A stretch of DNA of 64,000 bases from Silene latifolia (lineage: Eukaryota; Streptophyta; Magnoliopsida; Caryophyllales; Caryophyllaceae): assembly GCF_048544455.1 (NCBI RefSeq), contig NC_133538.1, positions 17,947,469 to 18,011,468 of the forward strand. Direction: 5' to 3'. Within the stretch, counting starts at the first letter, position 1. Every line of letters begins with the position of its first letter. A program made the position numbers and the translations under genes. The notes below the pieces were generated by a model. The model saw only the letters and a list, made by a program, of their open reading frames with translations, was not told the origin of the DNA and did not search any database. Positions 11,334 to 22,209 of the stretch are shown one piece after another.

Positions 11334-12428
11334 TCAAGCTATTAACCCAGCTATAGAGATATTATCCCTACACTGACTAATACAACGTTTTCTAACCACT
11401 TCTTTAACTCTATGTAATACATACTCAGGCCTAAAAATTTTCTTCTCTAGCCTGCAGTGATTTCGCATCCACCAGATCTGATACATTGCAGCAACAACAA
11501 TAGCAGCTACAATATCCTTCTTCTCCTGTGAACCAAAAGACTGGTTACTCCACCAATCCACCAAGTTTGCTGTGGGCAATAGAACCTCACACCAATCTGA
11601 AATTAACTGGATACACATGTGACTGTATGGGCATTGGAAGAACAAATGAGCATGATCCTCCTTAGCAGTCCCACAAAGATCACACCAATCCTCAGAACAT
11701 CCAATCATCATACAAAGTTTATTTTTCGTTAACAGTCTCTGTCTGATGGCTAACCAAGCAATAAATCTATGCTTAGGGAGACTGATACAATTCCAAATCC
11801 AAGAGTGCCAAGAGACCTCAGGTTGATCTCCTCTAAGCCATTTATATCCTTTTGCAATAGTGTAATTTCCATCCTCATCCTGCCACCAAATCCTAGTATA
11901 ACCAGATATAAAAATATCTTTACATCTGCAAATACTTCTCCAGGACCAGCTGGCACCTGAGTTTGGAGTATAAGAAGCCCAGTCAGACTGTTTGATATAT
12001 ATACTATGCACCCACTTGACCCAGAGATGATCTTTTTTCTGCATTATCCACCAAATATACTTCCCCATTGCAGCTCTGTTCCAAAGGATAATATCTGTAA
12101 TACCCAATCCACCTTATTGTTTGGAGTGGCAGACACTATTCCAGGAAACCAGAGCTGGAGAGTGCGCGTGAATATTACCTTGCCAAAGAAAATTTCTACA
12201 TATGCTTTCAATTTTCTTCAACACACTAGATGGGAGAATAAAGATCCTGGCCCAATAGGTATGGAGAGAGCCAAGAACAGACTTGATAAGAACTAGCCTT
12301 CCTGCATATGAAAGTTTTCTAGCACTTAAAGCCCTAATCCTGTCCACCACCCTTTCAACCAGGATATTACATTCCAAAACAGAAAGTTTCCTGGAAGCAA
12401 TAGGGATCCCCCAGGTATTTGAAAGCAA
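11334..12428 (-). pseudogene. LINE B ORF2, C-terminal part (RT end and zf-RVT)
   Basis: The minus-strand frame from 12428 gives WGIPIASRKLSVLECN and ARKLSYAGRLVLIKSVLGSL, blocks found after the RT core in plant L1 elements. After a single in-frame stop at about 12114 it continues in the same frame to 11334. The zf-RVT type region has LPKHRFIAWLAIRQRL and CDLCGTAKEDHAHLFFQCP (near 11640-11780). It is similar to the matching part of LINE A (RKLSYAGRVMIIQAVLSNLH), so A and B may be one family. Confidence 0.88.
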
Positions 12429-13106
12429 TGTTTGGCATAAAGGGGGATAAAGCCCCTGGTCCTGATGGGTATAGCAGCATGTTTTTCAAAGATGCTTGGT
12501 CCATTGTAGGCAATGATGTTATCAGGGCTATATAGAATGTGTCCCAATCTAAGGAGCCTCTAAAGTAATGTAATAACACCATTCTTACCTTAGTGCCACA
12601 AGTGGAGATGCCTGAGTCAGTATTATAATTCAGGCCAATTGCTTGTTGTAATACAATATATAAATGCCTCTCAAAAGTAATCTGTAATAGGGTAAGTCAA
12701 ATTTTACCGGATATTATTTCTCTATCACAGAGTGCTTTTATTAAAGGGAAGGACATAGTTGAAAATTTGCTGACTTGTCAGGATTTGATCAAGCTCTATA
12801 ATAGGACGTCTTGCTCTCCTAGGGTTATGATGAAGCTTGATTTGCAAAAAGCTTATGACTCTGTGGAGTGGTCCTTTGTGCAAGACATGCCCAAAGCTGT
12901 TAGTAGGATTATTGTGCAGTGTGTAAGCACTAATTCTTTCTCTATTTCTCTAAATGGGAAGGTTTTTGGACTATTTAAGGGACAAAGGGGACTAAGACAG
13001 GGGGACCCTCTTTCCCCTCTGCTTTCCACCCTTTTTTTGGATTATCTGAGCAGAAAAATGTTGGTCATTCAAAAACACAACAAATTTCAATTTCATCCTT
13101 TATGTC
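12417..13106 (+). pseudogene. LINE A ORF2, reverse transcriptase core
   Basis: Holds RT blocks in order: FGIKGDKAPGPDGYSSMFFK, FRPIACCNTIYK, LDLQKAYDSVEW (about 12838-12873, with a catalytic Asp) and GQRGLRQGDPLSPLL (about 12977-13021). Stops occur near 12533, 12568 and 12629. The frame is interrupted at 13107 by a solo LTR inserted inside the HPLCQRIQLNHL sequence. Confidence 0.88.
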
Positions 13107-14710
13107 TGTAGCACCCCCTTCTTACCCGGCCGAGGTAATTGGGAGATGTTACCATCTAGGTTTCCCGAGGCGGTGAAATCGGAGTTGCAATTAAGAAATA
13201 ATTAATATAAATAAAGTATTTAGTGGATTACATAACCATAAATGAATAAATGAAATAAATGACACAACTCATGACTAATATACTCTTTTAAAAAATATTA
13301 TCTCATGCCGACTCGACTCCAAGCCTGAAGCTCGTCCCCGTCTCCCGCGTGACACCAAAACAACATGTACTTAACCTGCTCCCATATGATCGAAAATATC
13401 ATATGGATCAACACATGCCACCCCATAAATAGGTGACAATTACACAAACACACAACACGTTAGTTTCAATAATTACACATACGACACAACATGATAGGTA
13501 AATATGCAATATGCCAATAATATGAATGAGGTACTATCAACAACCACCACGGTACCGGGACATATCCAGACATACCGACAACCACACTGGTACCGAGACA
13601 CGCTCATATATACGAACAACCACAAGTAGGTATCGGGACATGCCCAAACGTACCGGGTCCGGAAGCCAACCGGATCCCCTGCCATATGTCGTGTCTCAAC
13701 CATACGAGTCCTTTCGTAACTCAAGCCATTAATGTGCACATCCCTCTTGGAGTGGGAAGCTCCAAGATATGAATCAAGCGTAAGACGGTCTCTCAACCGT
13801 CTTACGTCTCCTCAATAACAAAGTAACACCACCAATGATCTCCAACACAACACAACAATGACCATACATGGAAAATTCAACACAACACCAATTATATGAC
13901 TCACCATGAACTCAATCTGGAATATCATGGATAAAACTCCCTGAAATAGCAACATGATATCCAAATCGACTCATACTTGAAAGGATGATGAAAGACACAC
14001 AAATATGCACACAAAAATATTAAAACCGAGTAATATAAACCTACGTTTTAGCATTATTTACAAGCAATCCAATTAATAAACAAGATCCGTCTCATAAGAC
14101 CGTCTCATCCTACAATACCACATAATAATTATCAAAATACATCTTATACTAATATATACTACAAAACCCCTTATTATTACTCCCTAATTACCCCTATTAC
14201 ACATACTAATTACTAATTGATTACCCATAACAAAATTCCCCCAAAAGTAAGAGTTTAAAAGACTAGAAAAGGGTAAATCTTTAATTACTAGATGAAGGAG
14301 ATGAAGAGGAAGGTGAGAAATCCTCTAATCCAAGCTTGAATCCCAATTAGTAGGTGTTTGTGAGGGTTTTAGAAAGTTTGGTGAGATAAGGAGAAAGATA
14401 GAAATGATTTTAGGGTTAGGCGAGAAAAGGTTTCATCCGTGCTCTGAACAGGGTCACTCGACCGAGTACTGAGTCCACTCGGTCGAGTGGAATCACTCGA
14501 TCGAGTGGGTACCTCACTCGGTCGAGTATACCTTTTCACTCGATCGAGTGGACCGACTCGCGCCGCTGCAGCTCCACTTGGTCTAGTCTAGGGCCTACTA
14601 GGTCTAGTGTAAGGCTATCCTTCCCTCATGAGTAATCTCTTCTCAGGTCTAATGGTCCTATCACGCATCCCACGGTCCAATTACGGGTCCCACAATGACC
14701 GGGTATTACA
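13107..14710 (-). repeat. Solo LTR, TGTAACACC family (1604 bp)
   Basis: Starts TGTAGCACCCCC (one base off the family start) and ends GGGTATTACA. The 5-bp TSD ATGTC is perfect (13102-13106 and 14711-14715). It shares the 'taccatctaggtttcccgag' block and the palindrome array with the other members, but has a different middle part, close to that of the LTR at 38957. Confidence 0.92.
14456..14550. promoter_or_regulatory. Mixed palindrome array (CGATCG, CGGTCG, CGACCG cores)
   Basis: Five ACTCG[A/G]TCGAGT-type units, each about 20 bp apart. Here perfect ACTCGATCGAGT copies are mixed with ACTCGGTCGAGT and ACTCGACCGAGT. I saw no clear TATA box next to this one. Confidence 0.5.
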
Positions 14711-15154
14711 ATGTCAGAGGATTCAGCTGAATCATCTATGTTTTGCAAATGATTTGGTGATGTTTTGCAAGGGGGGGAGAGGGTCTATTGAGTTGATGTT
14801 GAATGCTTTTGAATTTTTTTCAAAAGCTCTTGGCTTAGTGGTGAATAAAGAGAAGTCTAATATTAATTGTAATGGTGTGGATGCCCAACTGATTGATGAG
14901 GTTGTTCAGTTGACTGGTATGACAAGAGACGCTGTCTTAAGAGATTATCTGTGATGGATTGATCATGCTTGGTTGAAAGGGTAATGTGTAGGATACGAGG
15001 TTTGGGGGCTAGAAAGTTGTCATATGCAGGTAGAGTGATGATTATTCAAGCTGTACTAAGTAACTTGCATAGCTAATGGTCTCGCATTTTCATTATTCCT
15101 AAAATTGTGATCAGAAAGATTGAGGCAATTTGTAGATCTTTTCTGTGGCATGGT
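14711..15154 (+). pseudogene. LINE A ORF2, end of the RT domain
   Basis: Resumes with QRIQLNHLCFANDLVMFCKG. The FANDL stands where the catalytic FADDL is expected, so one catalytic Asp is changed to Asn. It continues with SKALGLVVNKEKSNI and, after a frame break near 14940, RKLSYAGRVMIIQAVL and ICRSFLWHG. It ends where the next LTR begins (15155). Confidence 0.85.
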
Positions 15155-15517
15155 TGTAACACCCCCATATACCTAGGTGCCACCACCCAAGCATATAAAG
15201 GTGCTACCATCTCGGTTTCTCGAGGTAAGTAGATCAAATAAACAATCACAGAACATTTATTAATTATCTTTATCCTTTACAATATAACTCAACGTGAGAA
15301 AGATTACAACATAAACAACTGGAAGAACTACTAGACATGAGTGACAGCGGCATCTAGTCCGACAGCGTGATGACTCGATTCCCTTCCATGTCCCGCAAGC
15401 ATCATATGAAACAGTACCTGGTAAGCCAACTCCTCACCATCCCCGAACGGATCACCACAGTTTTGAAAACACATCACGGGGTTAGTTCATTGAGTAATTG
15501 AGATAAGTAAAGCACAA
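15155..15517 (-). repeat. LTR of the TGTAACACC family, cut by the CACTA element
   Basis: Starts TGTAACACCCCCATA and follows the other family members ('taccatctcggtttctcgag', 'caccatccccgaacggatca') until 15517, where the CACTA terminus begins. The remaining 1 kb of LTR is not seen on the far side of the CACTA region. Confidence 0.8.
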
Positions 15518-15970
15518 CACTACACCAAATCTGACCATCAATAACGAGTGTATCACAATGGTTTAATGCATATAATAAAGACACTTAGATTATCGTTTTC
15601 AAAATATTGGCGGAAACCTAGACCGCACTAATAAGAATAACGGTTTCCGTCGAAAACGGTTGTTGTTATATTTTGACAACGGTTGTTTAACAAACAGTTA
15701 TAATAAACGTTTAACGGTTTCCAAAAACTCGTTATAGAATCACCCTTATCAACGGTTGTTAGACAACCTTCGTTACCGGTTTAATAAAATGGCGTTTCAA
15801 AAACCGTTACTAAATTAACACCAGCAACGGTTGTTGGTACCCGTTGTTATGTTATAGCTACGGGTTTCTTGTAACCGTTATCATTTTCTATTATGGAAGA
15901 ACGGTTCCTTTGTGCCCGTTGTTATTTATCATTTACGGGCTAAAAATAACCGTTGTATACTTTTTTCAAT
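15518..15970. repeat. CACTA terminus and subterminal repeat field
   Basis: After the CACTA end come many direct and inverted copies of a 9-10 bp word (AACGGTTGTT, ACAACGGTT, AAACCGTTA, TAACCGTTG). Such subterminal repeats are where the transposase binds in En/Spm-type elements. Related words recur near 18950-19065 and 20375-20440. Confidence 0.75.
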
Positions 15971-16086
15971 GTTTAATATTCAACCAATGCATGTATGATA
16001 AATAATGAACCGTTGCATGCATTGTTTTGTTTGACCATTATTACTATCCGTACATTATTATATTCACACATGCATACATATTTTCC

Positions 16087-16094
16087 TATAAATA
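16087..16094 (+). promoter_or_regulatory. TATA box upstream of the XS-domain ORF
   Basis: TATAAATA lies about 95 bp before the ATG at 16190, with an A/T-rich leader between. The spacing fits a plant core promoter. Confidence 0.5.
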
Positions 16095-16189
16095 TCACTT
16101 ATAATGTGATCAATTAACCATATTCACCAATTCAAAGTTCAATTAATCATAGCTTATAATTTAATTAAAAATATTACGCTTCGATCACC

Positions 16190-16738
16190 ATGTCGTCGTT
16201 GTCCTCTACACCCGCCGAATCACAATCAAATACCCGCTATGTCCATCCTATTACCTGTATTATACACAACCTTCCAATCAAATATGATGACAATGGTAAG
16301 GCTTTTTCGAGAAGTTTTACTTGGATTAGAGATATGTTTTGTCAAGGTGGTTATACGGACGTTAAAAAGGTCCACCCAGCTTGGACTAAAGTTCGTGGTT
16401 TTCTTGGTTACGCAATGATCGAGTTTGAAGGTTTTGGGAAGAAGCTGGAATCTTTTCATCGAGCGAGAAAACTCCAGGCAAGATATGAGGATCATGATGT
16501 TGAGAAGAAAAATTATTATACGGATGATGTGTTACAAGCGCAATATTTATGGATTGCAACCGATTGTGACATTAATCTATTAAGAACATATCGGCACTAT
16601 ATTGACACATTGTGCCTCGTTCATGGGAGGCGGAACAAGTGCCTTCTAATAATCTACATATTGAATTCTCAATATTCATCTCAATCGCAGGGAAATTACA
16701 AGATGATTATGTTGATTAATTATTATTATTCTAATTGA
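16190..16738 (+). CDS. XS-domain-like protein carried in the CACTA element
   Basis: This is an intact 182-residue ORF. Residues about 17-150 match the layout of the XS domain (rice gene X and SGS3): a CIIHNLPIKYDDNGKA start, a KVHPAWTKVRGFLGYAMIEF core and a QYLWIATDCDIN end. In the same places the family has 'nIPte.kdG', 'HPLWn..GhtG.AiVeF' and 'lYGWvA...D'. XS domains bind RNA in SGS3, IDN2 and FDM proteins of the plant silencing pathways. No zf-XS or coiled coil is in this frame, so it is shorter than those proteins and its tail (after about 145) may be intron read-through. The host silencing role is known; a role here is inference. Confidence 0.65.
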   Translation: MSSLSSTPAESQSNTRYVHPITCIIHNLPIKYDDNGKAFSRSFTWIRDMFCQGGYTDVKKVHPAWTKVRGFLGYAMIEFEGFGKKLESFHRARKLQARYEDHDVEKKNYYTDDVLQAQYLWIATDCDINLLRTYRHYIDTLCLVHGRRNKCLLIIYILNSQYSSQSQGNYKMIMLINYYYSN

Positions 16739-17250
16739 TGCTTTAATTTTTTGTTAGGACTGTGTTTTTCTTGAATATATGCGTGGTAAAATATTTTATT
16801 TTCTAATTATTTATTGCAAGTTACGTAGATTTAAAATATTTGTTAATTAGTCAACTAATACATTAATTAGGTAATTAATGTTTAGGAATTAATTACTAAC
16901 GGTTTTGAAAAAAATTATAAATGTGAGTATAAATGTTAAAGCATCCTTTACTAACATCCATTAATCAAATCTCAATATTTCATCCCCATTACACAAATTT
17001 GAAATAACATGGCAATGAACCCTAATTTTATCAACAACGAAGAATGGCTTACACAAACGATTGCAGGTGATGGGAAGGTTCTCGTCGGGCTTCCCGCCGA
17101 TCAACATCCATTAATCAAAGCATCCCTTGAACATGAACGAAATTATTGGATTAAGAGGCGTGAAGCAGTCCGGCTTGTCAACCAAGCCTCATCATCATCT
17201 TCATACCTTCGTCGGCCTATTATTCGCAACTTGGCTGCAGCGAGAGATAT

Positions 17251-18600
17251 TGTAACACCCCCATACTCCAAGGGCCTTACCAGGACAACCCAGGTATAAG
17301 GATGTTACCATCTTGGTTACCCGAGGCAATGATAATCAAATAAACAATAGAGAAACAACGTTTAAATAGAAATACTTAGTGAAAGGTTACAATCTCAAAA
17401 CCAAAACCAAAAGTACAATACATGTTCTCAAACTGATCACATTTTTCGATCTAATCGAAATGTCATGAAAACTACTAAGCTACAGCGGAAGACTTCTATC
17501 ATCATATCGTGGCACATCCCAGCTATCCCAGTACTCATCTCATACCTGCTCAATATCTACTCACCATCCCCGAATGGATTACCGCAGGTTTTAAAACAAT
17601 AAACGGGGTTAGTACTATTTACATAAATCATATAACCAACTGAACAGAAAACAATACAGCTCATACAATCATACACAATCATCCACTCCACTCCATCTCC
17701 GTCACCGATCGTCCACTGGACCACCACCAGGGGGGACCGCAGCCGTTCCCACCTAAGCCCCGCTCATCATACCGAGCGATAACCCTGTCCCATTAATGTG
17801 CACATCCCCTCCCGTGGCGGGTTCCACGGAGGGCAAAACTAGGGCGTGAAGCCACTCCCGCAAGTTACTCCACTCAGCCGAGAACGCATCTCGAGAACCA
17901 GAGACAAACAATCACATCCATCAACAACAATCAATCAACAACCGTTACGAAACCAAACAACAAGTACTAATTACAGCACAATCACCACACATTATGTAAC
18001 TAATACCGAGTAGGAAACCCTACTGAAAGCACAACAATCAGACGATCTCACAGCTGATATCAAAAGGCTTCCTCTACGAATCCTCCTCCTAACATACAAA
18101 CATATAATCACTACCAAGCATAACATACTACAAAACCCCCAATTCCCAAATTAGGGTTTAACCAACTTTAAGGAAAGATTATAAAAATGGTATATAGGTC
18201 TTACCCTTGACGCAAGGATCACAACGGTATAAAGAACGATGAAATCCGACCTTCCAAACTCCGGGATTTGCTAACAATGCGATTAAGGTGATGAACGTAC
18301 TTTGCTTTCTCTCTTGACAGTAAATTAGGTTTTGAAAAGTGTTTAGAACAATGACGGAAAAGATTATATACCTTAATCGCATAATTAACAAAACCCGAGA
18401 AATAACTCCCCGTAAACCGGCTACACGATCGAGTAGCTAAGGTACTCGATCGAGTACCCCCTTACTCGATCGAGTATCATAGTTACTCGATCGAGTACCC
18501 AACAGGTCAGAAACTATTTCAAAACGCAACTCACCCTTACTCGACAGAGTAAGGCCTACTCGATAGAGTACCCAAAGACTTATAAATACGGAGTATTACA
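17251..18600 (-). repeat. Solo LTR, TGTAACACC family (1350 bp)
   Basis: Starts TGTAACACCCCC and ends GAGTATTACA, with a perfect TSD GATAT (17246-17250 and 18601-18605). It is very close in layout to the LTR at 3217, with the same palindrome array and a minus-strand TATA box at about 18365-18370. Confidence 0.93.
18421..18499. promoter_or_regulatory. Palindrome array ACTCGATCGAGT in LTR U3
   Basis: Four copies about 20 bp apart begin about 56 bp upstream of the predicted minus-strand TATA box, the same arrangement as at 4437-4510. Confidence 0.6.
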
Positions 18601-18944
18601 GATATGTTGAGTTCTACTCTTCCAACCTTATCTCCACATGTAAGTCGTGTCCTTGCATATATTCAATCTGTTATTGAAAAATATAAAGCCAATGACCCGG
18701 AAGTTAGCAGTATACCAGAGTGGCGTAATTGGTGGTAGGTTGAGAAGCGCTTTTTTCTCTTAACCGGGGTTATTCCGGCTTATTATACATCTTTTGATTT
18801 CTGATAAATGTTATAATGTATTTGGTTTAAAATAAAATGAAATGATCTTTTTAAAAGTGTTGAGTTATGCTTGTTTGATTTGCTTCCATTTTTTGAACTC
18901 CATAGATCAGTCAGTAATCAAGATCAAGATTGCTGCTACATAAT

Positions 18945-19064
18945 ACTCATTAACAACGGTTCACCTACAACCTTTGTAAATTTGTTCATTAACAACGGTT
19001 CACCTGCAACCATTGTATATCGGTTCATCAACAACGGGTCACCTACAACCGTTGTCAATCGTGA
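18945..19064. repeat. Three 39-bp imperfect repeats with CACTA subterminal words
   Basis: Three units of the form 'ttaacaacggttcacctac' plus 'aaccNttgt' stand head to tail. Each has AACGGTT and ACAACC-type words in opposite orientation, so each unit could fold. They relate to the subterminal words at 15640-15960. Confidence 0.65.
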
Positions 19065-19490
19065 CGTTCTAACTTTAACTTGGACCGTTTATTAATTGTT
19101 TGACCATACGACTCAATATATTAAAAAAAAATACATGTAAGATATGACCATACGACTCAATATATTAAAAAAAATAAGTAAATGATATGACAACGGGATT
19201 TTTTAAGCTGTGGTGAATATTTCTCATTTTTCTTAATTTGACCAATGCAGGGACTGTTCAGTTATTTTTTATTGAATCAACGTTGCATTATTGGTGGGTT
19301 TGAATCAACGTTGCCTTATTGGTGGGTGATTCTATCATTTTAATTTTGCTCCAAAATTATGGTCGTTAACCAAGGTACAAATATTGCGGGTCCATAGGTG
19401 TAGAAAGATCGTAAGTTGTCAGAAGAAGTAGAAAATAAAAGATTAAGGGAATTGCGTCGTCAGCCTAGCTATATTTAAAGCGAGAAAAAA

Positions 19491-19814
19491 ATGGATGCGC
19501 TACGAGAAAGGTTAAAGGAACAATGTCCTTTCCATTTCATTAAGTTCCCCCCTAAACATATCATTCTTGAAAGTACAGATGAGATTTCATCGGCTTTCGA
19601 AGTTGGTTCTTCTGAGGATTTGATGGTGGGGTATATATTGCCCAGATGCGATTGGTATGTACCTAACATGAGTGACGAAATAAAAGCTTGGCGTCAATGG
19701 TGGTTCAGGTCATCGAAGGAGATGTCGGATTTGGAGGAAAAGACCAGAGTTGAAATAGACTCCTACACCATCATTAATGGGAAGAGATATTGTCCATTAT
19801 GTAGTGTATTTTAG
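19491..19814 (+). CDS. Small unknown ORF of the CACTA region
   Basis: An intact 107-residue ORF (MDALRERLKEQCPFHF). It holds WYVPNMSDEIKAWRQWWFRS in the middle and ends INGKRYCPLCSVF, with a Cys-x2-Cys pair. The ending resembles the opening of a zinc finger, but the second half is missing, so a real finger cannot be claimed. The W-R-x-W-W motif is shared with the ORF ending at 18739. No function is recognised. Confidence 0.5.
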   Translation: MDALRERLKEQCPFHFIKFPPKHIILESTDEISSAFEVGSSEDLMVGYILPRCDWYVPNMSDEIKAWRQWWFRSSKEMSDLEEKTRVEIDSYTIINGKRYCPLCSVF

Positions 19815-20051
19815 GTCATTTGATTAATGTATGTTTATTAATTGCTCATTGGGTTGTAATTAGGAAACTAATTAAGAAAAGAAGATTTTAATATATACAT
19901 TAATAAAATTGGGTTGTGTATAATTTAGTCTTGAATTTCCATTTCCCCCACTTGCTATCCCAGTTGCCTTATTGTGAGAGGAGCAATATCCGTCACAAGC
20001 TTGTGACGGATAATGTATGTCACAAGCAAGACGGTTTGTAGTAACTTAATA

Positions 20052-20309
20052 CTACCTCCATTCAACTCCACATTACAAGTTTGCTTTTTCACGTTTGCCA
20101 ACACATGTTTTACGCGATAAATATATTTAGCTACGTATTTGAAAAAATTGTAAAAGTTAGATATTCTTAATGTACTCCTAAAGACGAATGAAATAAGATC
20201 TCACATGAGTATATTTTCACTTATATATCGAGAGAAAATCGACATTGAATGTTCACTTGTGAATGGTGTACAAAAGAGAAACTTGTAATGTGGAGCTGAA
20301 TAGAGGGAG
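20052..20309. mobile_element. Stowaway-like MITE
   Basis: Inverted ends of about 33 bp (CTACCTCCATTCAACTCCAC on the left, CTCCCTCTATTCAGCTCCAC on the right read in reverse) lie inside a TA duplication (20050-20051 and 20310-20311). The CTCCCTCC-type end plus a TA target is the Stowaway signature of the Tc1/mariner superfamily. Length is 258 bp with no ORF. Confidence 0.9.
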
Positions 20310-21352
20310 TATCAAATATGGAAGATGGTTTTATTTTTTGGTGGAAAAACTGGACATAATGAAATATAAAAGACAACAGTTACACACCAACCGTTGTATT
20401 ATAATGAAAACAATTATGGGTTTTTAATAAACCGTTGTCATATTGCAAAATAAAGAAGGCGGTTTGGCTTAACCCGTGTTTATTAGTTTAAATTAAATCA
20501 TTCTTCAACCAACACACATGCAAACCTTCTCCTCGCTCACTTAAAACCCTCGGACACTGATTTTCCCTGGAACCACTAGTATTCTCCAACGCCGTCGCCG
20601 TCGCCATCCCTATTGTCTCTACCGTCCCCTCCGTCATCGCCAGACAGGGCTGACTTCTCCTCTTTGAATAAGTAATAATAAACCCTACTCCTTCGTCTTA
20701 TTAACTTAATGTCTTTATTTTCTTTTTTAGTTGTGATATTATCACCTAATTATCTTAGGTTTATTGTGTGTTAAACAATACCTATTATTTTAAGTATATT
20801 GTGTGTTAAACAACACCTATATTTTTAGGTATACTGTGTGATCATTTATTTAAGACGTTGCTCCTGCTATGTTGACTTAATGCTTAAACTTAGTAGTTTA
20901 TTAATTTCTAGTTTATATATGGGTGGAAAACGGAATAGAAAAGATGGGAAAAAGTCAGGCGAAGAAGATTCAGGTGATGAGAATAATTTGGAATCAGATA
21001 CTGGGCAAAGGCGCCATAGGGTTTCCCTAGAAGCAATAAAGAGAGGGATACCTAATAAACTTTAATGGGATGAATTAACAGGGTGCCAGATGGTACCTTT
21101 GCTGCAAATTTCGCAAGTTGGATTGGTTGTTGTGTAAGAGAGTATGCGCCTCTCGGTTTAACGCGTATCAATCAGTTAAGTAAAGACCTGAAGGAAAAGC
21201 TATGGGTGAGAATAAAGGTATGTACGTACAATAATAAATGATTTAGATAAAATTATCTTAGTATTCGATATGTGCTATTAGCCGAAACTAACCAAATATG
21301 CTCACCATATATGCAGGCAGCTTACACTGTCCCCCAAGAGCATGATGATTAC

Positions 21353-21995
21353 TGTTTTGTGTGGATTTTGCGCAAGGCTAAATCAGGTCAGAGTAGATTT
21401 AGGTAGGGTTAACTAGCTCTAGTTAGTCCGTAGGTCAAGTCGTCAAGGTGGAATATGGAGATGTAAATAAGATAAATATAACAATAAAAGGACAAAGAAT
21501 TTTGTACGTGGAAAACCCTTAAATGGGAAAAAACCACGGGCACCAAGCCAGGAGAGGATTTCACTATTGTATTACGTATTTAGCACAATGGAACGCAATT
21601 ATCTAAGAGTTGTATAAGCATATTGTATGCTATATCTTGTCTTGTGTTGTCGTCCTTCAAATGATTCCCAAACATTCTTTATATAGTCACCAGTTGAACG
21701 GCTGCTTGATCTTGGTATTAATGCGGAATATTTTCCTTAATTGCCCGCAATAATTCTTAATATTACGTCCTTAATTGCTGCTTTAATTGCGAGATCTTCC
21801 TATTTAATGTTGCGTATGTATTCCTCTTGTAATTTGATTTCCTGGTCTAATATCGTCCTAATATTTTGACCGTTGTCCTCTCCATGGCCTGGCACCTATC
21901 TTCATGTGTCCTGACAGCCTGACATCCTGGCACCCTGATAGTCAGGCTAAGGTAAGACATTGATCGGGGAGGTCTGCGGATTTCTAGGCCTAACA
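21353..21995 (-). repeat. 3' LTR of the Tat gypsy element
   Basis: Plus-strand ends TGTTTTGTGTGG and GGCCTAACA. On the inner side, read on the minus strand, a purine tract GGAGATAAGGGGCAAT (21996-22011) serves as PPT, which fixes the element's orientation. Confidence 0.92.
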
Positions 21996-22011
21996 ATTGC
22001 CCCTTATCTCC
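21996..22011 (-). other. Polypurine tract of the Tat gypsy element
   Basis: Minus strand GGAGATAAGGGGCAAT directly before the 3' LTR start. Confidence 0.8.
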
Positions 22012-22201
22012 TTATTTTCGATGTGTCAAGACAAAAATTAAGGAGATAACTTCAATCTTTGGAAAATTACTCAACGGTTAGATTGTGCCTAATCAGCTCT
22101 TGTAACGGCTATTTTGCTCAGTTTATGACGCGTGTATTTTTACTGCAACCTCTTCAATGATTATCCATCCAACTTGCGGTTGAAACCCTAATTTTATCTG
22201 C

Positions 22202-22209
22202 TATAAATA
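22202..22209 (+). promoter_or_regulatory. TATA box of the antisense gene
   Basis: TATAAATA lies 129 bp before the ATG at 22338, inside the retroelement and pointing against its own genes. The leader between is C/T-rich, as in plant 5' UTRs. Confidence 0.6.

Larger units (their letters stand above)
6063..12416 (-). mobile_element. LINE B: 5'-truncated L1-type LINE (holds LINE C)
   Basis: A poly(T) run at 6063-6080 is the poly(A) tail of a minus-strand LINE. Its 3' UTR runs to about 6110, is broken by LINE C, and resumes at 11231. The coding part (12428-11334, minus) is only the C-terminal third of ORF2, so the copy was truncated during insertion. It interrupts LINE A between TAEE (6055) and FGIKGDKAPGPDG (about 12430). 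I found no clear TSD, so the right end near 12416 is approximate. Confidence 0.8.
138..15154 (+). mobile_element. LINE A: L1-type retrotransposon, decayed and split by insertions
   Basis: Pieces at about 138-472, 1008-1021, 1580-3216, 4612-4678, 5544-6062, 12417-13106 and 14711-15154 join in order into one plant L1-type LINE. They hold ORF1 with a CCHC knuckle, then ORF2 with an endonuclease and a reverse transcriptase. At 3217, 4679 and 13107, removing the insert and one TSD copy restores a readable ORF2 frame, which shows the pieces were one element. Many in-frame stops are present, so it is old. The RT thumb, C-terminal part and poly(A) tail are not seen; the element stops at the LTR starting at 15155. 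Outer ends are inferred. Confidence 0.85.
17009..18739 (+). pseudogene. Small unknown ORF of the CACTA region, split by a solo LTR
   Basis: The N-terminal part (17009-17250, MAMNPNFINNEEWLTQ) runs into a solo LTR at 17251. Removing the LTR and one GATAT copy joins RNLAAARD directly to MLSSTLPTLSPHVSRVL and the frame ends with EWRNWW and a stop at 18737-18739. The original protein was about 127 residues. I do not recognise a domain. The part EHERNYWIKRREAVRL is charged and probably helical. Two TATA-like words (near 16917 and 16929) lie 75-90 bp upstream of the ATG. A TrpArgXTrpTrp ending also occurs inside the ORF at 19491. Confidence 0.6.

Noticed and set aside
13473-13796. ORF with TYLWLF and VWxCP repeats (also 39352-39637)
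   Set aside because: Short 'ggtaccgggacatgcc' repeats inside the LTR give repetitive frames; no protein family fits.
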